From assembly GCA_011777135.1 (NCBI GenBank), contig JAABVY010000021.1, positions 750-9,265 of the forward strand: 8,516 nucleotides of DNA, in the 5' to 3' direction. Both the position numbers and the translations under genes were made by a program. Numbering within the stretch: position 1 is the stretch's first letter; every line of letters begins with the position of its first letter. This document shows, in pieces, positions 1-5,669 of the stretch. This DNA is from Candidatus Zixiibacteriota bacterium (lineage in GTDB: Bacteria > Zixibacteria > MSB-5A5 > JAABVY01). The notes under the pieces were generated by a model. That model saw nothing but the letters and a program-made list of their open reading frames with translations, searched no databases and was not told the DNA's origin.

Positions 1-1227
1 GCCGAATCCATCCCCTCGCTGGAAGAAAATATCTCCGTCATCATTTCTCATATCTGTCCAGACCACACCAAAATCATCCCCGGCCATCCGCACTATATCT
101 GAATGAACCTGCTGCGCGCCTGTCGCGCCTGTGGTCAACTTAAAATTACTTCCTGACAGGGAAAAATCACTATTTAAAATCTGACCATAAATATCAAGGA
201 ATGCCGAACGAGTATCGGTAAAGCTGATAAAGACCGAGCCATCAGTACGGAAGACGGCATTGGGGCTGAATCTTTCCCCCAAAACCAAACCATCAGATAC
301 AGTAAAATTACCGCCGCTTATTTTCCCGGTTGCATCGAAGACCTGGGCAAATATCTCGGACCTGACGCCAATATTGGCCCATACCGCCAGCAAGCTGCCC
401 CCGGGATTTTGCGCGAAATATAGATCAAAAGCCTCGTTGCCTGTTCCCTCGCTGACCGGAACATTGCTCTCTATTTTATTTCCATTCCCATCCAGAATCT
501 GAGAAAATATATTCTGATCGCCGTCGCGTGAATCGCTCCAACCAACCAGGTAACCTTCGGCACCGAGACTCGCCATTGCGGGGCCAAACTGATTATCAGC
601 CTGGTTCACCAGATCGGCGACATTTATCGGTATTCCTGTCGGTAATGCCTCGGAATCGTATAGAAGGAGAAACACATTGCTGCCGGAGATACTGATTTCT
701 TCCCAGACGACAGCAAACTGACCGCTCGTACCGGCAGCCACACCCGGTGACCAAAAAAACTTACCGGGGTCATCCGGACTGACCTGAAAATTAGGCCCCG
801 AGGCGGAAAGATCCGTATTATAAATCTGGCCAAAAATAGCTGATTCCAGACGCGTATCCTCCCAGACCACAACTACGCGGCCATCGCTCAGGAATGCCGC
901 ATCCGGAAACGAAGTAACGTTCTCCCCGATGTTGTCATTGACCTGCTTGACATCAATCAACGGCGCAAAAGTGGAGTCATAGGCGCGCAGCATCAAATTG
1001 CCGCTCTCATTAACCCAGACCGCAATTATGAAACCATCCGAACTGAATGCAAAATCAATCATCTGATCGGATAAAAAGTTATTATCAGAAACAAGCAAGT
1101 TGTCTGGCCCGGAAGTGAGCCCATCCGGGGAAACTACCTGCCCGAATATATCGAAGTCGCCGTTCCTATTATCCTCCCAGCCCGCGAGGACCCGTCCCTC
1201 GCTCATCAGACTCAGCGCTGAGAATTG
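1..1227 (-). repeat. Protein-level tandem repeat, eight units of about 53 residues
   Basis: Residues 80-488 of the exported protein contain eight visible units of 51-55 residues, anchored by an aromatic residue (W96, W150, W201, W254, W309, W362, F415, W469). The units are diverged: W-x-D-x-R with a following I-F/Y-x-Q is clear in units 1, 3, 5, 7 and 8 and weaker in units 2, 4 and 6. The repeat is visible in the protein and not as near-identical DNA, which points to an old duplication under structural constraint. The array continues beyond the window. Confidence 0.75.
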
Positions 1228-1464
1228 ATGCTTAAAACGGTCGATGGATATTTCTTCGCTGATCTGTATATCCTCGAATAACGATATTGCCCCATAATCA
1301 TGATCTTTTTTTGAATCAAGAACGTCAACATTAATGGGGTGATCATTTACTCGAGCGTCATGGCGCAGGATGTGTTTCTCGAGGCCGGAGCCTATCTCCG
1401 CGACGCCCTCAGGTATTAACATAAACATGAAAGCCGCAATAATTACGAGTATCACTTTTTTCAT
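1..1464 (-). CDS. Exported ~53-residue-repeat (beta-propeller-like) protein, C-terminus outside window
   Basis: The frame is open from an ATG at 1464 to the left edge, giving 488 codons without a stop, so the C-terminus is missing. The start is supported by AGAGGTGA four bases upstream. Residues 1-22 are a Sec signal peptide (MKK, then a hydrophobic core, likely cut after VA). From about residue 80 the protein is a tandem repeat. Each unit has a hydrophobic strand ending in Trp, then Asp/Glu-x-Arg, a short acidic loop and a (D)IFGQ-like strand, as in GWEDNR...DIFGQ. The Trp (Phe once) falls at residues 96, 150, 201, 254, 309, 362, 415 and 469, a period of 51-55 residues. This looks like consecutive beta-propeller blades. 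Similar V-W-x-D-x-R repeats are known in secreted bacterial proteins of unknown function. I infer a surface or extracellular protein; a C-terminal sorting domain or anchor could lie outside the window. No catalytic motif is visible. Confidence 0.85.
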   Translation of the reverse strand, partial: MKKVILVIIAAFMFMLIPEGVAEIGSGLEKHILRHDARVNDHPINVDVLDSKKDHDYGAISLFEDIQISEEISIDRFKHQFSALSLMSEGRVLAGWEDNRNGDFDIFGQVVSPDGLTSGPDNLLVSDNNFLSDQMIDFAFSSDGFIIAVWVNESGNLMLRAYDSTFAPLIDVKQVNDNIGENVTSFPDAAFLSDGRVVVVWEDTRLESAIFGQIYNTDLSASGPNFQVSPDDPGKFFWSPGVAAGTSGQFAVVWEEISISGSNVFLLLYDSEALPTGIPINVADLVNQADNQFGPAMASLGAEGYLVGWSDSRDGDQNIFSQILDGNGNKIESNVPVSEGTGNEAFDLYFAQNPGGSLLAVWANIGVRSEIFAQVFDATGKISGGNFTVSDGLVLGERFSPNAVFRTDGSVFISFTDTRSAFLDIYGQILNSDFSLSGSNFKLTTGATGAQQVHSDIVRMAGDDFGVVWTDMRNDDGDIFFQRGDGFG

Positions 1465-1519
1465 AATCACCTCTTGGTTTCTTCTCCTGTATAATTCTGC
1501 AAACCTTATGCCTTTTAGA

Positions 1520-1549
1520 ATAATAAAATAAGATACATACATTTGACAA
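1520..1549 (-). promoter_or_regulatory. Probable sigma-70-type promoter for the repeat protein
   Basis: On the minus strand TTGTCA (1549-1544, five of six matches to TTGACA) is followed after 18 bp by TATTAT (1525-1520, five of six matches to TATAAT). This would start transcription near 1513 and give a leader of about 50 nt before the ATG at 1464. The assignment rests on sequence match and position only. Confidence 0.45.
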
Positions 1550-1827
1550 AAAAGCAATTACGGGTTTCACTTTGAAGCGATAAAAATCGTCCATCTCCAT
1601 CAATGGTTAAAAGACTGGAAATAACTGGAGCGCCAGGGCCATCAGCGTGCTGTATGCTTTTTATACAGTGAGAATATGATTAGGCTTCCCATGCACCTGA
1701 GTGCACTATAATTCACACTGCCTGTATTTCGATTCATATTATCACCCCAATTCCATAACAATATTAAATTTATCATAAATTACTAATCAGAAAATGATTG
1801 GAAGCCGATAATAATATCAGGAGCTTT
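1550..1827. other. Intergenic stretch without a recognisable gene
   Basis: No frame on either strand here looks coding. The sequence is A+T-rich, especially 1730-1800. It contains one short inverted repeat, CTGTAT/ATACAG with a 7-nt spacer (1650-1668), which has no T-tract placed for termination and is not a good match to a known operator. With the segment that follows up to 2113 it may be the promoter region and remains of a decayed plus-strand gene. Confidence 0.4.
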
Positions 1828-2094
1828 ATGGTGAAGTTTGATGCCCCTTTCAAAGGGATGAGAGTTAACCTGGCGAGATTGTAAGACAGTGCCAAGAAGC
1901 TTCAGGATATTGAGAGGGCCGATTTGCCGCACGATGTGATCATGTGATCATCTCAGAGAAAGGCCAAAGTGCCAATATTGCGGCATCGAAGAGGGCCGAC
2001 AGAATGTAATAAATATTTTTGGTATCCTGGTGTAGCATACGGCCTGATAAGAGGGCATGATGGGGAAATCTTCCGGATAAAGCTCCACCGCTAA
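1828..2094 (+). pseudogene. Possible decayed small gene (or sRNA locus) ending in an intrinsic terminator
   Basis: An ATG at 1828 has a good ribosome binding site, AGGAG at 1819-1823, four bases upstream. The frame reads 18 codons to a TAA at 1882, continues with coding-like codons to a TGA at 1945, then runs 48 codons to a TAA at 2092. An intrinsic terminator in the same orientation follows 20 bp later. One frame with a start, two interruptions, a final stop and a terminator fits a gene inactivated by nonsense mutations. A shifted frame around 1961-1980 encodes a Cys-x-x-Cys, so a frameshift is also possible. I do not recognise the product. Against this reading, a 48-codon open stretch can occur by chance. 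Alternatives are an 18-residue peptide gene, a short 41-residue ORF from GTG 1969, or a non-coding RNA. Confidence 0.3.
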
Positions 2095-2113
2095 ACTTAT
2101 TCTTTCCTATAAG

Positions 2114-2145
2114 ACTCACTCCCGGACCAGGGAGTGAGTTTTTTT
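2114..2145 (+). terminator. Strong rho-independent terminator, plus orientation
   Basis: A perfect 10-bp stem (ACTCACTCCC at 2114-2123 pairing with GGGAGTGAGT at 2130-2139) encloses a 6-nt loop and runs into seven consecutive T residues (2139-2145). Read on the minus strand the stem is not followed by a T-tract, so it works for plus-strand transcripts. It lies 9 bp from the stop codon of the convergent EamA gene. It terminates something transcribed from the left, yet no intact plus-strand gene lies there. Confidence 0.85.
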
Positions 2146-2154
2146 GTGTGGATG

Positions 2155-3093
2155 TCAGCGAATATTTTCGGGCTGGTATGGTTGTTTTATATGGCGGCTT
2201 CGTCCCAGTACCATTGTAAGACATCCAACCAGCAGGAACAGGCCGCCTATAATCTCCCTGAATGTCGGTAATTGCTGGAGGAATATCAGTGCCAGAAAGA
2301 TCACATATATCGGCTGGGTCTGGCTGATTACCGCCACCTTGGAAAGTTCCAGTCGCTTGAGCGCCATCATATAAAGCATGCGCGAAAGGATGGGGCCGAA
2401 AATTCCCAGCGCCAGTACTCCCGGCCAGACCCGCCCCAATCCCTCGAAGCTGAAATCGCCGCCTGCAAGGATGATCCAATACATCACGGACATCATCAGG
2501 TTACGGAGATATACCGCAATGATTGGCGGCACATGCCTAACCGCTTTCTTGGAGAAGAACTCCGTCAGCCCGAAAAAGAATGACCCTGCCAGCACCAGCC
2601 AGAAGCCATAAGTGTACTCCACTCTCAGGCTAAGACGCATTATCACCAGACCGCCGATGGAAAGTATGGCCCCCAGGGTTTCCATGCGATTGAATCTTTC
2701 CCCGAGGAAAATTATACCCATCAATATAGCGATCATTACTTCGGTTCGATTCAGGAACGCTCCCAGCGAGGGATCGATATTTTTTATGCCTGCCCAGAAC
2801 AACCATATGGCCAGAAATGAGCTGGTGGTAAAAAGCAAAAGCCAGATCCAGCCCTCACGCTTGATGGCAAAGATCTTTTTCAGATTGTTAAAAGGGATAT
2901 AGACTACGCTCATAATGATGGTCGCTATGGAAAAAATCATAGCGCTCAGCAGAAGCGCCGATATGCTTTCGAGGTTCCATTTACCGACGACTGTGGCGCA
3001 GGCAGCAAAAAAAGCTGACGAGAATGAGAAAACATATCCAATACCGGGAGCAGCATCAGGATTTGTCGGATTTTCTATCTCTGCAAAGTTCAT
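2155..3093 (-). CDS. EamA/DMT-family inner-membrane transporter
   Basis: This 312-residue protein has about ten hydrophobic segments (approximately 17-35, 43-66, 82-102, 107-130, 136-155, 164-182, 188-209, 223-241, 251-272, 279-296). They are arranged as two similar halves, as in the drug/metabolite transporter superfamily. Each half ends in the typical EamA pattern: GERFNRMETLGAILSIGG (131-148) in the first and REIIGGLFLLVG (279-290) in the second. Length and topology are normal for the family. EamA proteins export or import small metabolites such as amino acids, but the substrate cannot be read from the sequence. The ATG at 3093 has only a weak AGG five bases upstream; the next Met (residue 52) would remove helices, so this start is preferred. 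The gene is 147 bp downstream of the DinB-like gene on the same strand and probably has its own promoter. It converges on the plus-strand terminator. Confidence 0.93.
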   Translation of the reverse strand: MNFAEIENPTNPDAAPGIGYVFSFSSAFFAACATVVGKWNLESISALLLSAMIFSIATIIMSVVYIPFNNLKKIFAIKREGWIWLLLFTTSSFLAIWLFWAGIKNIDPSLGAFLNRTEVMIAILMGIIFLGERFNRMETLGAILSIGGLVIMRLSLRVEYTYGFWLVLAGSFFFGLTEFFSKKAVRHVPPIIAVYLRNLMMSVMYWIILAGGDFSFEGLGRVWPGVLALGIFGPILSRMLYMMALKRLELSKVAVISQTQPIYVIFLALIFLQQLPTFREIIGGLFLLVGCLTMVLGRSRHIKQPYQPENIR

Positions 3094-3169
3094 AACCTAT
3101 CTATACGCAAAATAACTGGACTTAAAGAGACTGTTTTGATTGCCTGTATCACACAAACAATAAGGCTAT

Positions 3170-3198
3170 ATAATAGTATGTGATGCCCGAAGCTTCAA
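3170..3198 (-). promoter_or_regulatory. Candidate promoter for the EamA transporter gene
   Basis: On the minus strand TTGAAG (3198-3193) is followed after 17 bp by TATTAT (3175-3170, five of six consensus matches). Transcription would start near 3163, about 70 nt before the ATG. A 6-bp inverted repeat, ATCACA at 3148-3153 and TGTGAT at 3179-3184, spans the -10 and presumed start site and could be an operator, though 6-bp arms this far apart can arise by chance. Confidence 0.4.
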
Positions 3199-3239
3199 GC
3201 GGAATATTGCATTCCCTGCCTTATCAGAGAAATGCGGGC

Positions 3240-3713
3240 TTAGCTTTCTCCTCTCAATCCAGCCAGACGCAGATAGACGCTCAGCTGTCCCCTATGGTGA
3301 ATTTCATGGTCAAGATTGCCGCGCATTATTATCCACCATACAGATACCTTATCCCCGAAACGGGAATCGTAAATCTTTCTGGCCAGATGTTCACTGTCAA
3401 GCCTTTCAATCAGATCGGCCCTTTCCCTCCCGGTTGTTTCCAGCTGACTCAAGAGATCAATATATTCGTCACGATTAGAGATTTCGATTGCCCCCATTCT
3501 ACCCAATATTGGGGCCAGATCTCCGACCTCCAGTTTCTTCAGGAGCCAACGGTCCGCCTCAATCAGGTGAAAGGCAATATCGGCAAAACTCATGCTTTCT
3601 TCCACAGGCCGCCAGTTCTCAAATCCAACCTCGACAGCTCTCAAGCGTTTCATCGAAGATTCACGCACTGCCCTTGAGAAAGCCGCCAGATTCTGGATGT
3701 CTATTGCTATCAT
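3240..3713 (-). CDS. DinB-family four-helix-bundle protein (putative metal-dependent enzyme)
   Basis: From the ATG at 3713 the protein has 157 residues, the usual size for the DinB/YfiT-like fold. Family hallmarks are His49 in AFHLIEADRW near the end of the second helix and the C-terminal NLDHEIHHRGQ segment (133-143), where His136 and His140 complete a three-His metal site. Members include thiol-dependent S-transferases (bacillithiol or mycothiol type) and proteins of unknown function, so the reaction is left open. The frame is open upstream to a GTG at 3767, which would add 18 residues. That extension is poorly conserved in character, has no Shine-Dalgarno site and lies over promoter-like DNA. 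The ATG at 3713 also lacks a Shine-Dalgarno site but sits exactly at a predicted transcription start, suggesting a leaderless mRNA. It lies 100 bp after the glycosyltransferase-like gene on the same strand. Confidence 0.85.
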   Translation of the reverse strand: MIAIDIQNLAAFSRAVRESSMKRLRAVEVGFENWRPVEESMSFADIAFHLIEADRWLLKKLEVGDLAPILGRMGAIEISNRDEYIDLLSQLETTGRERADLIERLDSEHLARKIYDSRFGDKVSVWWIIMRGNLDHEIHHRGQLSVYLRLAGLRGES

Positions 3714-3719
3714 GTTACA

Positions 3720-3749
3720 AATATAGCACTGAGTTAAATAGTAATTCAA
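3720..3749 (-). promoter_or_regulatory. Predicted promoter that would give a leaderless DinB-type mRNA
   Basis: On the minus strand TTGAAT (3749-3744) is followed after 18 bp by TATATT (3725-3720). Six bases separate the -10 hexamer from the ATG at 3713, so the A of the start codon falls at the expected +1. No purine-rich ribosome binding site exists in between. This also argues against the upstream GTG at 3767, because the elements lie inside that extension. Confidence 0.45.
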
Positions 3750-3812
3750 CAAATATTTTGAGGACACGATCTAATTCGGGTCTCTATCAGGAAAAAATAG
3801 CCGAGGATTACT

Positions 3813-4862
3813 TTACTGCCCAAGCTTATCAGACAGCCAGGAGATAATTTCCTCAGGGCCCCGCAGCTTTTTCTGCCAGTCAGGAGCAGGGTTGCGGAAA
3901 TAGTAATCGTAGCGCAAAGTCACCACGCCATTGAGATCGTCATATTCATGATCGGCACCGAACATCTCTTTAAAGAAAATAGGATAATTCACACTATCCG
4001 ACAGCTCAGACATTTCTTTCTCTTCGACATTATTAAGCACAGCCCCGACCAGTGCGACCTGATGCAGGAATATTTTGATGCGGTTATCACTCTCGGCCAG
4101 ATTTTGGAAATACTCATCCCGGTATAATATCGGATAGTATTCCGCCCATTTTCGCAGAATCTCACGTTCCGGCCTGACTATCAGGACTCCGGCGTTGAAA
4201 TAGGGACGTATTTCGATGCTGTCGGTCACAGTCATCATGGGAAACAGGGATGACTCAGCAACTCCGAGCATCTCGTAAATACGGGCCCAAAATGCATCGG
4301 GAGGCTCTGTATACGATGATGCGATCAGCTTATGCATAACCGGCTTGTAACCGAAATCGATGCCACTCGATAAAATGAATTCCGACGGTTCAGAGAGAAT
4401 GACAGTATCATTATCCATCCAGACCAAAATTCGTCCTAGGCCCTCAGCTTCCTTCTCAGCCAGGGCCGAGGCAAATACTTTGCTGGAATAATAGAACCCC
4501 ATGGCATCTTCAGGAGTCCGGCTGTTTTTTATCTTCACCCCCAACTCCGCAAACCTGGCTTTCAGGCCGTCACTTATCTCCGGAGTATATTGCGATACAT
4601 AAACCCACACCGGAGCATCCTGATATTTCCCCGCAAAAGTACGGATGCTTTCCGCCAATACCAGGGCATTCTGCAGTCCATGTTCGCTTTCCGCAAATGT
4701 ACCAAATATCACAGCTTTTCTACCTCCACCTGTGGGATTTATTAAAGATGAACGCGCCAGCAAGCAATCCCTGTTTACCTCGGCTGTAATTGTCCCGCTG
4801 ATGATCATTATAAGCAGCGAAGCAACCGTAAAGATCTTAAGTCTCGTAACCAAAACTCCCAA
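3813..4862 (-). CDS. Exported glycosyltransferase-like (GT-A fold, GT8-like) protein
   Basis: The 349-residue protein starts with a charged N-terminus and a hydrophobic core (residues 9-24), likely cut after Ala27 (TITA/E), so it appears to be exported or membrane-anchored. The remainder resembles nucleotide-sugar transferases of the GT-A fold. A strand VIFGTF (51-56) is followed by YYSSKVFASA (124-133), then WMDNDTVIL (148-156) with an Asp-x-Asp at 150 and 152, FNAGVLIV (222-229) and HQVAL (267-271). In GT8-type enzymes these correspond to the metal-binding DxD, the FNAGV acceptor-site strand and the DQ helix. Nucleotide sugars are cytoplasmic, so a cleaved export signal is unusual: the protein may be inactive as a transferase, may be anchored with its domain inside, or may act otherwise. 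The TTG start at 4862 is chosen because AGGAGG lies seven bases upstream and no ATG occurs before residue 19. Confidence 0.75.
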   Translation of the reverse strand: MGVLVTRLKIFTVASLLIMIISGTITAEVNRDCLLARSSLINPTGGGRKAVIFGTFAESEHGLQNALVLAESIRTFAGKYQDAPVWVYVSQYTPEISDGLKARFAELGVKIKNSRTPEDAMGFYYSSKVFASALAEKEAEGLGRILVWMDNDTVILSEPSEFILSSGIDFGYKPVMHKLIASSYTEPPDAFWARIYEMLGVAESSLFPMMTVTDSIEIRPYFNAGVLIVRPEREILRKWAEYYPILYRDEYFQNLAESDNRIKIFLHQVALVGAVLNNVEEKEMSELSDSVNYPIFFKEMFGADHEYDDLNGVVTLRYDYYFRNPAPDWQKKLRGPEEIISWLSDKLGQ

Positions 4863-4869
4863 GAACTTC

Positions 4870-4875
4870 CCTCCT
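4870..4875 (-). promoter_or_regulatory. Shine-Dalgarno site that fixes a TTG start
   Basis: On the minus strand AGGAGG lies seven bases before the TTG at 4862, near-ideal spacing. It is the strongest ribosome binding site in the window. It supports TTG as the true start of the exported glycosyltransferase-like protein and keeps the full signal peptide. Confidence 0.75.
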
Positions 4876-4892
4876 CAAACAACAAAGACTAA

Positions 4893-4922
4893 TTTATCTT
4901 CTTTATTACGAGAGATTTTCAA
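4893..4922 (-). promoter_or_regulatory. Weak candidate promoter for the glycosyltransferase-like gene
   Basis: On the minus strand TTGAAA (4922-4917, five of six) is followed after 18 bp by GATAAA (4898-4893, four of six). It is correctly placed 30 bp before the TTG start, but the surrounding DNA is A+T-rich and chance matches are likely. Confidence 0.3.
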
Positions 4923-4997
4923 ATTTGATTCATTTTATCGTTGAAGTTAAAACGCTTTTATCGACCTCAGCTAATTTCCGCATTTACTATCAATAAT

Positions 4998-5061
4998 CTG
5001 CAATTAAATGCAGTTTTCCATATTATGTTGATTGCATATAGTTTGCGGGCTGAGTTGCATA
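4998..5061 (+). promoter_or_regulatory. Possible activator (enhancer) sites upstream of the pilin promoter
   Basis: A dyad, CTGCA (4998-5002) and TGCAG (5009-5013) around six A/T bases, is followed by two direct copies of TTGCATA at 5032-5038 and 5055-5061, 23 bp apart. They lie about 70-130 bp upstream of the predicted sigma-54 start site, where enhancer-binding activators of the NtrC/PilR class normally bind. No specific activator motif is recognised. Confidence 0.35.
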
Positions 5062-5101
5062 ACTTGTTATCTCGCAATATATAAGCGGCATCCATGACCC
5101 C

Positions 5102-5117
5102 CGGCACAGCAATTGCA
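5102..5117 (+). promoter_or_regulatory. Sigma-54 (RpoN)-type -24/-12 promoter of the pilin gene
   Basis: CGGCACA (5102-5108) and TTGCA (5113-5117) match the consensus YTGGCACG-N4-TTGCW at 11 of 13 defined positions, counting the C at 5101. The invariant GG (5103-5104) and GC (5115-5116) are separated by exactly 10 bases. Transcription would start near 5128, leaving a 30-nt leader with the AGAGGTG ribosome binding site. RpoN control of type IV pilin genes is established in Pseudomonas and other groups. A poorer sigma-70-like alternative, TTGCAT-17-TATATA, lies at 5055-5083. Confidence 0.65.
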
Positions 5118-5157
5118 GTAAATATGTTCAAATGAATTTTGAGATGTAGAGGTGAAT

Positions 5158-5547
5158 ATGAAAAGAGCTGTACAAGGTTTCACGCTGATTGAATTGACCA
5201 TAATAGTAGTTATAGTGGCTGTCCTTTCCCTGCTGGCAATTCCACGTTTTATGACTTCGTCAACTCAGTCAAAACAGGCGGAAGCCCAGGGAATTTTGAA
5301 ACAGATATATACTATGGAAAGGGCCTATTTCCAGGCTAATGACACCTATACAGAGAGTATGGATGATCTCGATATCGAGATTCTGCCGAACACACGATAT
5401 GCGTACAGCATTTCATCTGATGGGCTTTCATTCACTGCCACTGCTCATTGCGCCGCCCCCGGACTTGACGGCGATGTCACCCCTGACACATGGATTATCG
5501 ATGATAGCGGTGTGATGCAATGTACTTCGAATGATGCTGATAACTGA
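5158..5547 (+). CDS. Type IV pilin-like protein (prepilin)
   Basis: The 129-residue protein has a short class III leader, MKRAVQG, cut by prepilin peptidase before Phe8. The N-methylated mature end is FTLIE with Glu5, followed by the hydrophobic assembly helix to about residue 28. The globular part is small (about 95 residues) and contains the AYFQANDTY region typical of short type IVa-like pilins, and two cysteines (Cys98, Cys122) that could close the C-terminal disulfide loop. It could be the major pilin or a pseudopilin-like subunit; no pilus assembly gene is nearby to decide. The ATG at 5158 is chosen over a GTG at 5152 because AGAGGTG (5148-5154) is its ribosome binding site and because the leader then has normal length. 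The gene stands alone with its own promoter and terminator, as expected for an abundantly made subunit. Confidence 0.9.
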   Translation: MKRAVQGFTLIELTIIVVIVAVLSLLAIPRFMTSSTQSKQAEAQGILKQIYTMERAYFQANDTYTESMDDLDIEILPNTRYAYSISSDGLSFTATAHCAAPGLDGDVTPDTWIIDDSGVMQCTSNDADN

Positions 5548-5568
5548 GGTGACTTGGAGTAACCGGAG

Positions 5569-5607
5569 AAAGCCTGGAACATATATAATGCCGGGCTTTT
5601 TCTTTTT
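5569..5607 (+). terminator. Rho-independent terminator after the pilin gene
   Basis: AAAGCCTGG (5569-5577) pairs with CCGGGCTTT (5591-5599) through a 9-bp stem with one G-T pair and a 13-nt loop, followed by TTCTTTTT. It begins 21 bp after the pilin stop. On the minus strand the same stem is followed by only a short T-run, so it may weakly terminate the convergent ABC operon as well. Confidence 0.8.
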
Positions 5608-5669
5608 ATAGAACGTGTGACCTGTAATCCTTTCTTATCAGTGATGCTCTAACATCAACTCTATCAATA

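Noticed and set aside
1..1227. CRISPR array or DNA tandem repeats
   Set aside because: The periodicity is at the protein level only; the DNA units are diverged and coding, with no conserved direct repeat and spacer pattern.
1650..1668. CTGTAT/ATACAG inverted repeat as a LexA box
   Set aside because: The spacing between CTG and CAG is 13, not the 10 of the proteobacterial LexA operator, and no SOS gene follows.
1936..1951. TGTGATCATGTGATCA as a CRP or FNR site
   Set aside because: The half-sites do not have the CRP (TGTGA-N6-TCACA) or FNR (TTGAT-N4-ATCAA) arrangement and no promoter is adjacent.
1940..2479. Minus-strand open frame of 179 codons covering the end of the EamA gene and the intergenic region
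   Set aside because: Most of it overlaps the EamA gene in another frame, and its low-complexity Gly/Pro/Arg-rich start is typical of a shadow frame.
3180..3677. Plus-strand open frame of 165 codons opposite the DinB-like gene
   Set aside because: The minus strand carries the three-His DinB pattern; the plus frame shows no domain.
2155..4862. A three-gene functional operon (exported glycosyltransferase-like, DinB-like, EamA)
   Set aside because: The gaps are 100 and 147 bp with promoter-like sequence in each, and the predicted functions do not form a pathway. Co-orientation alone is not enough.
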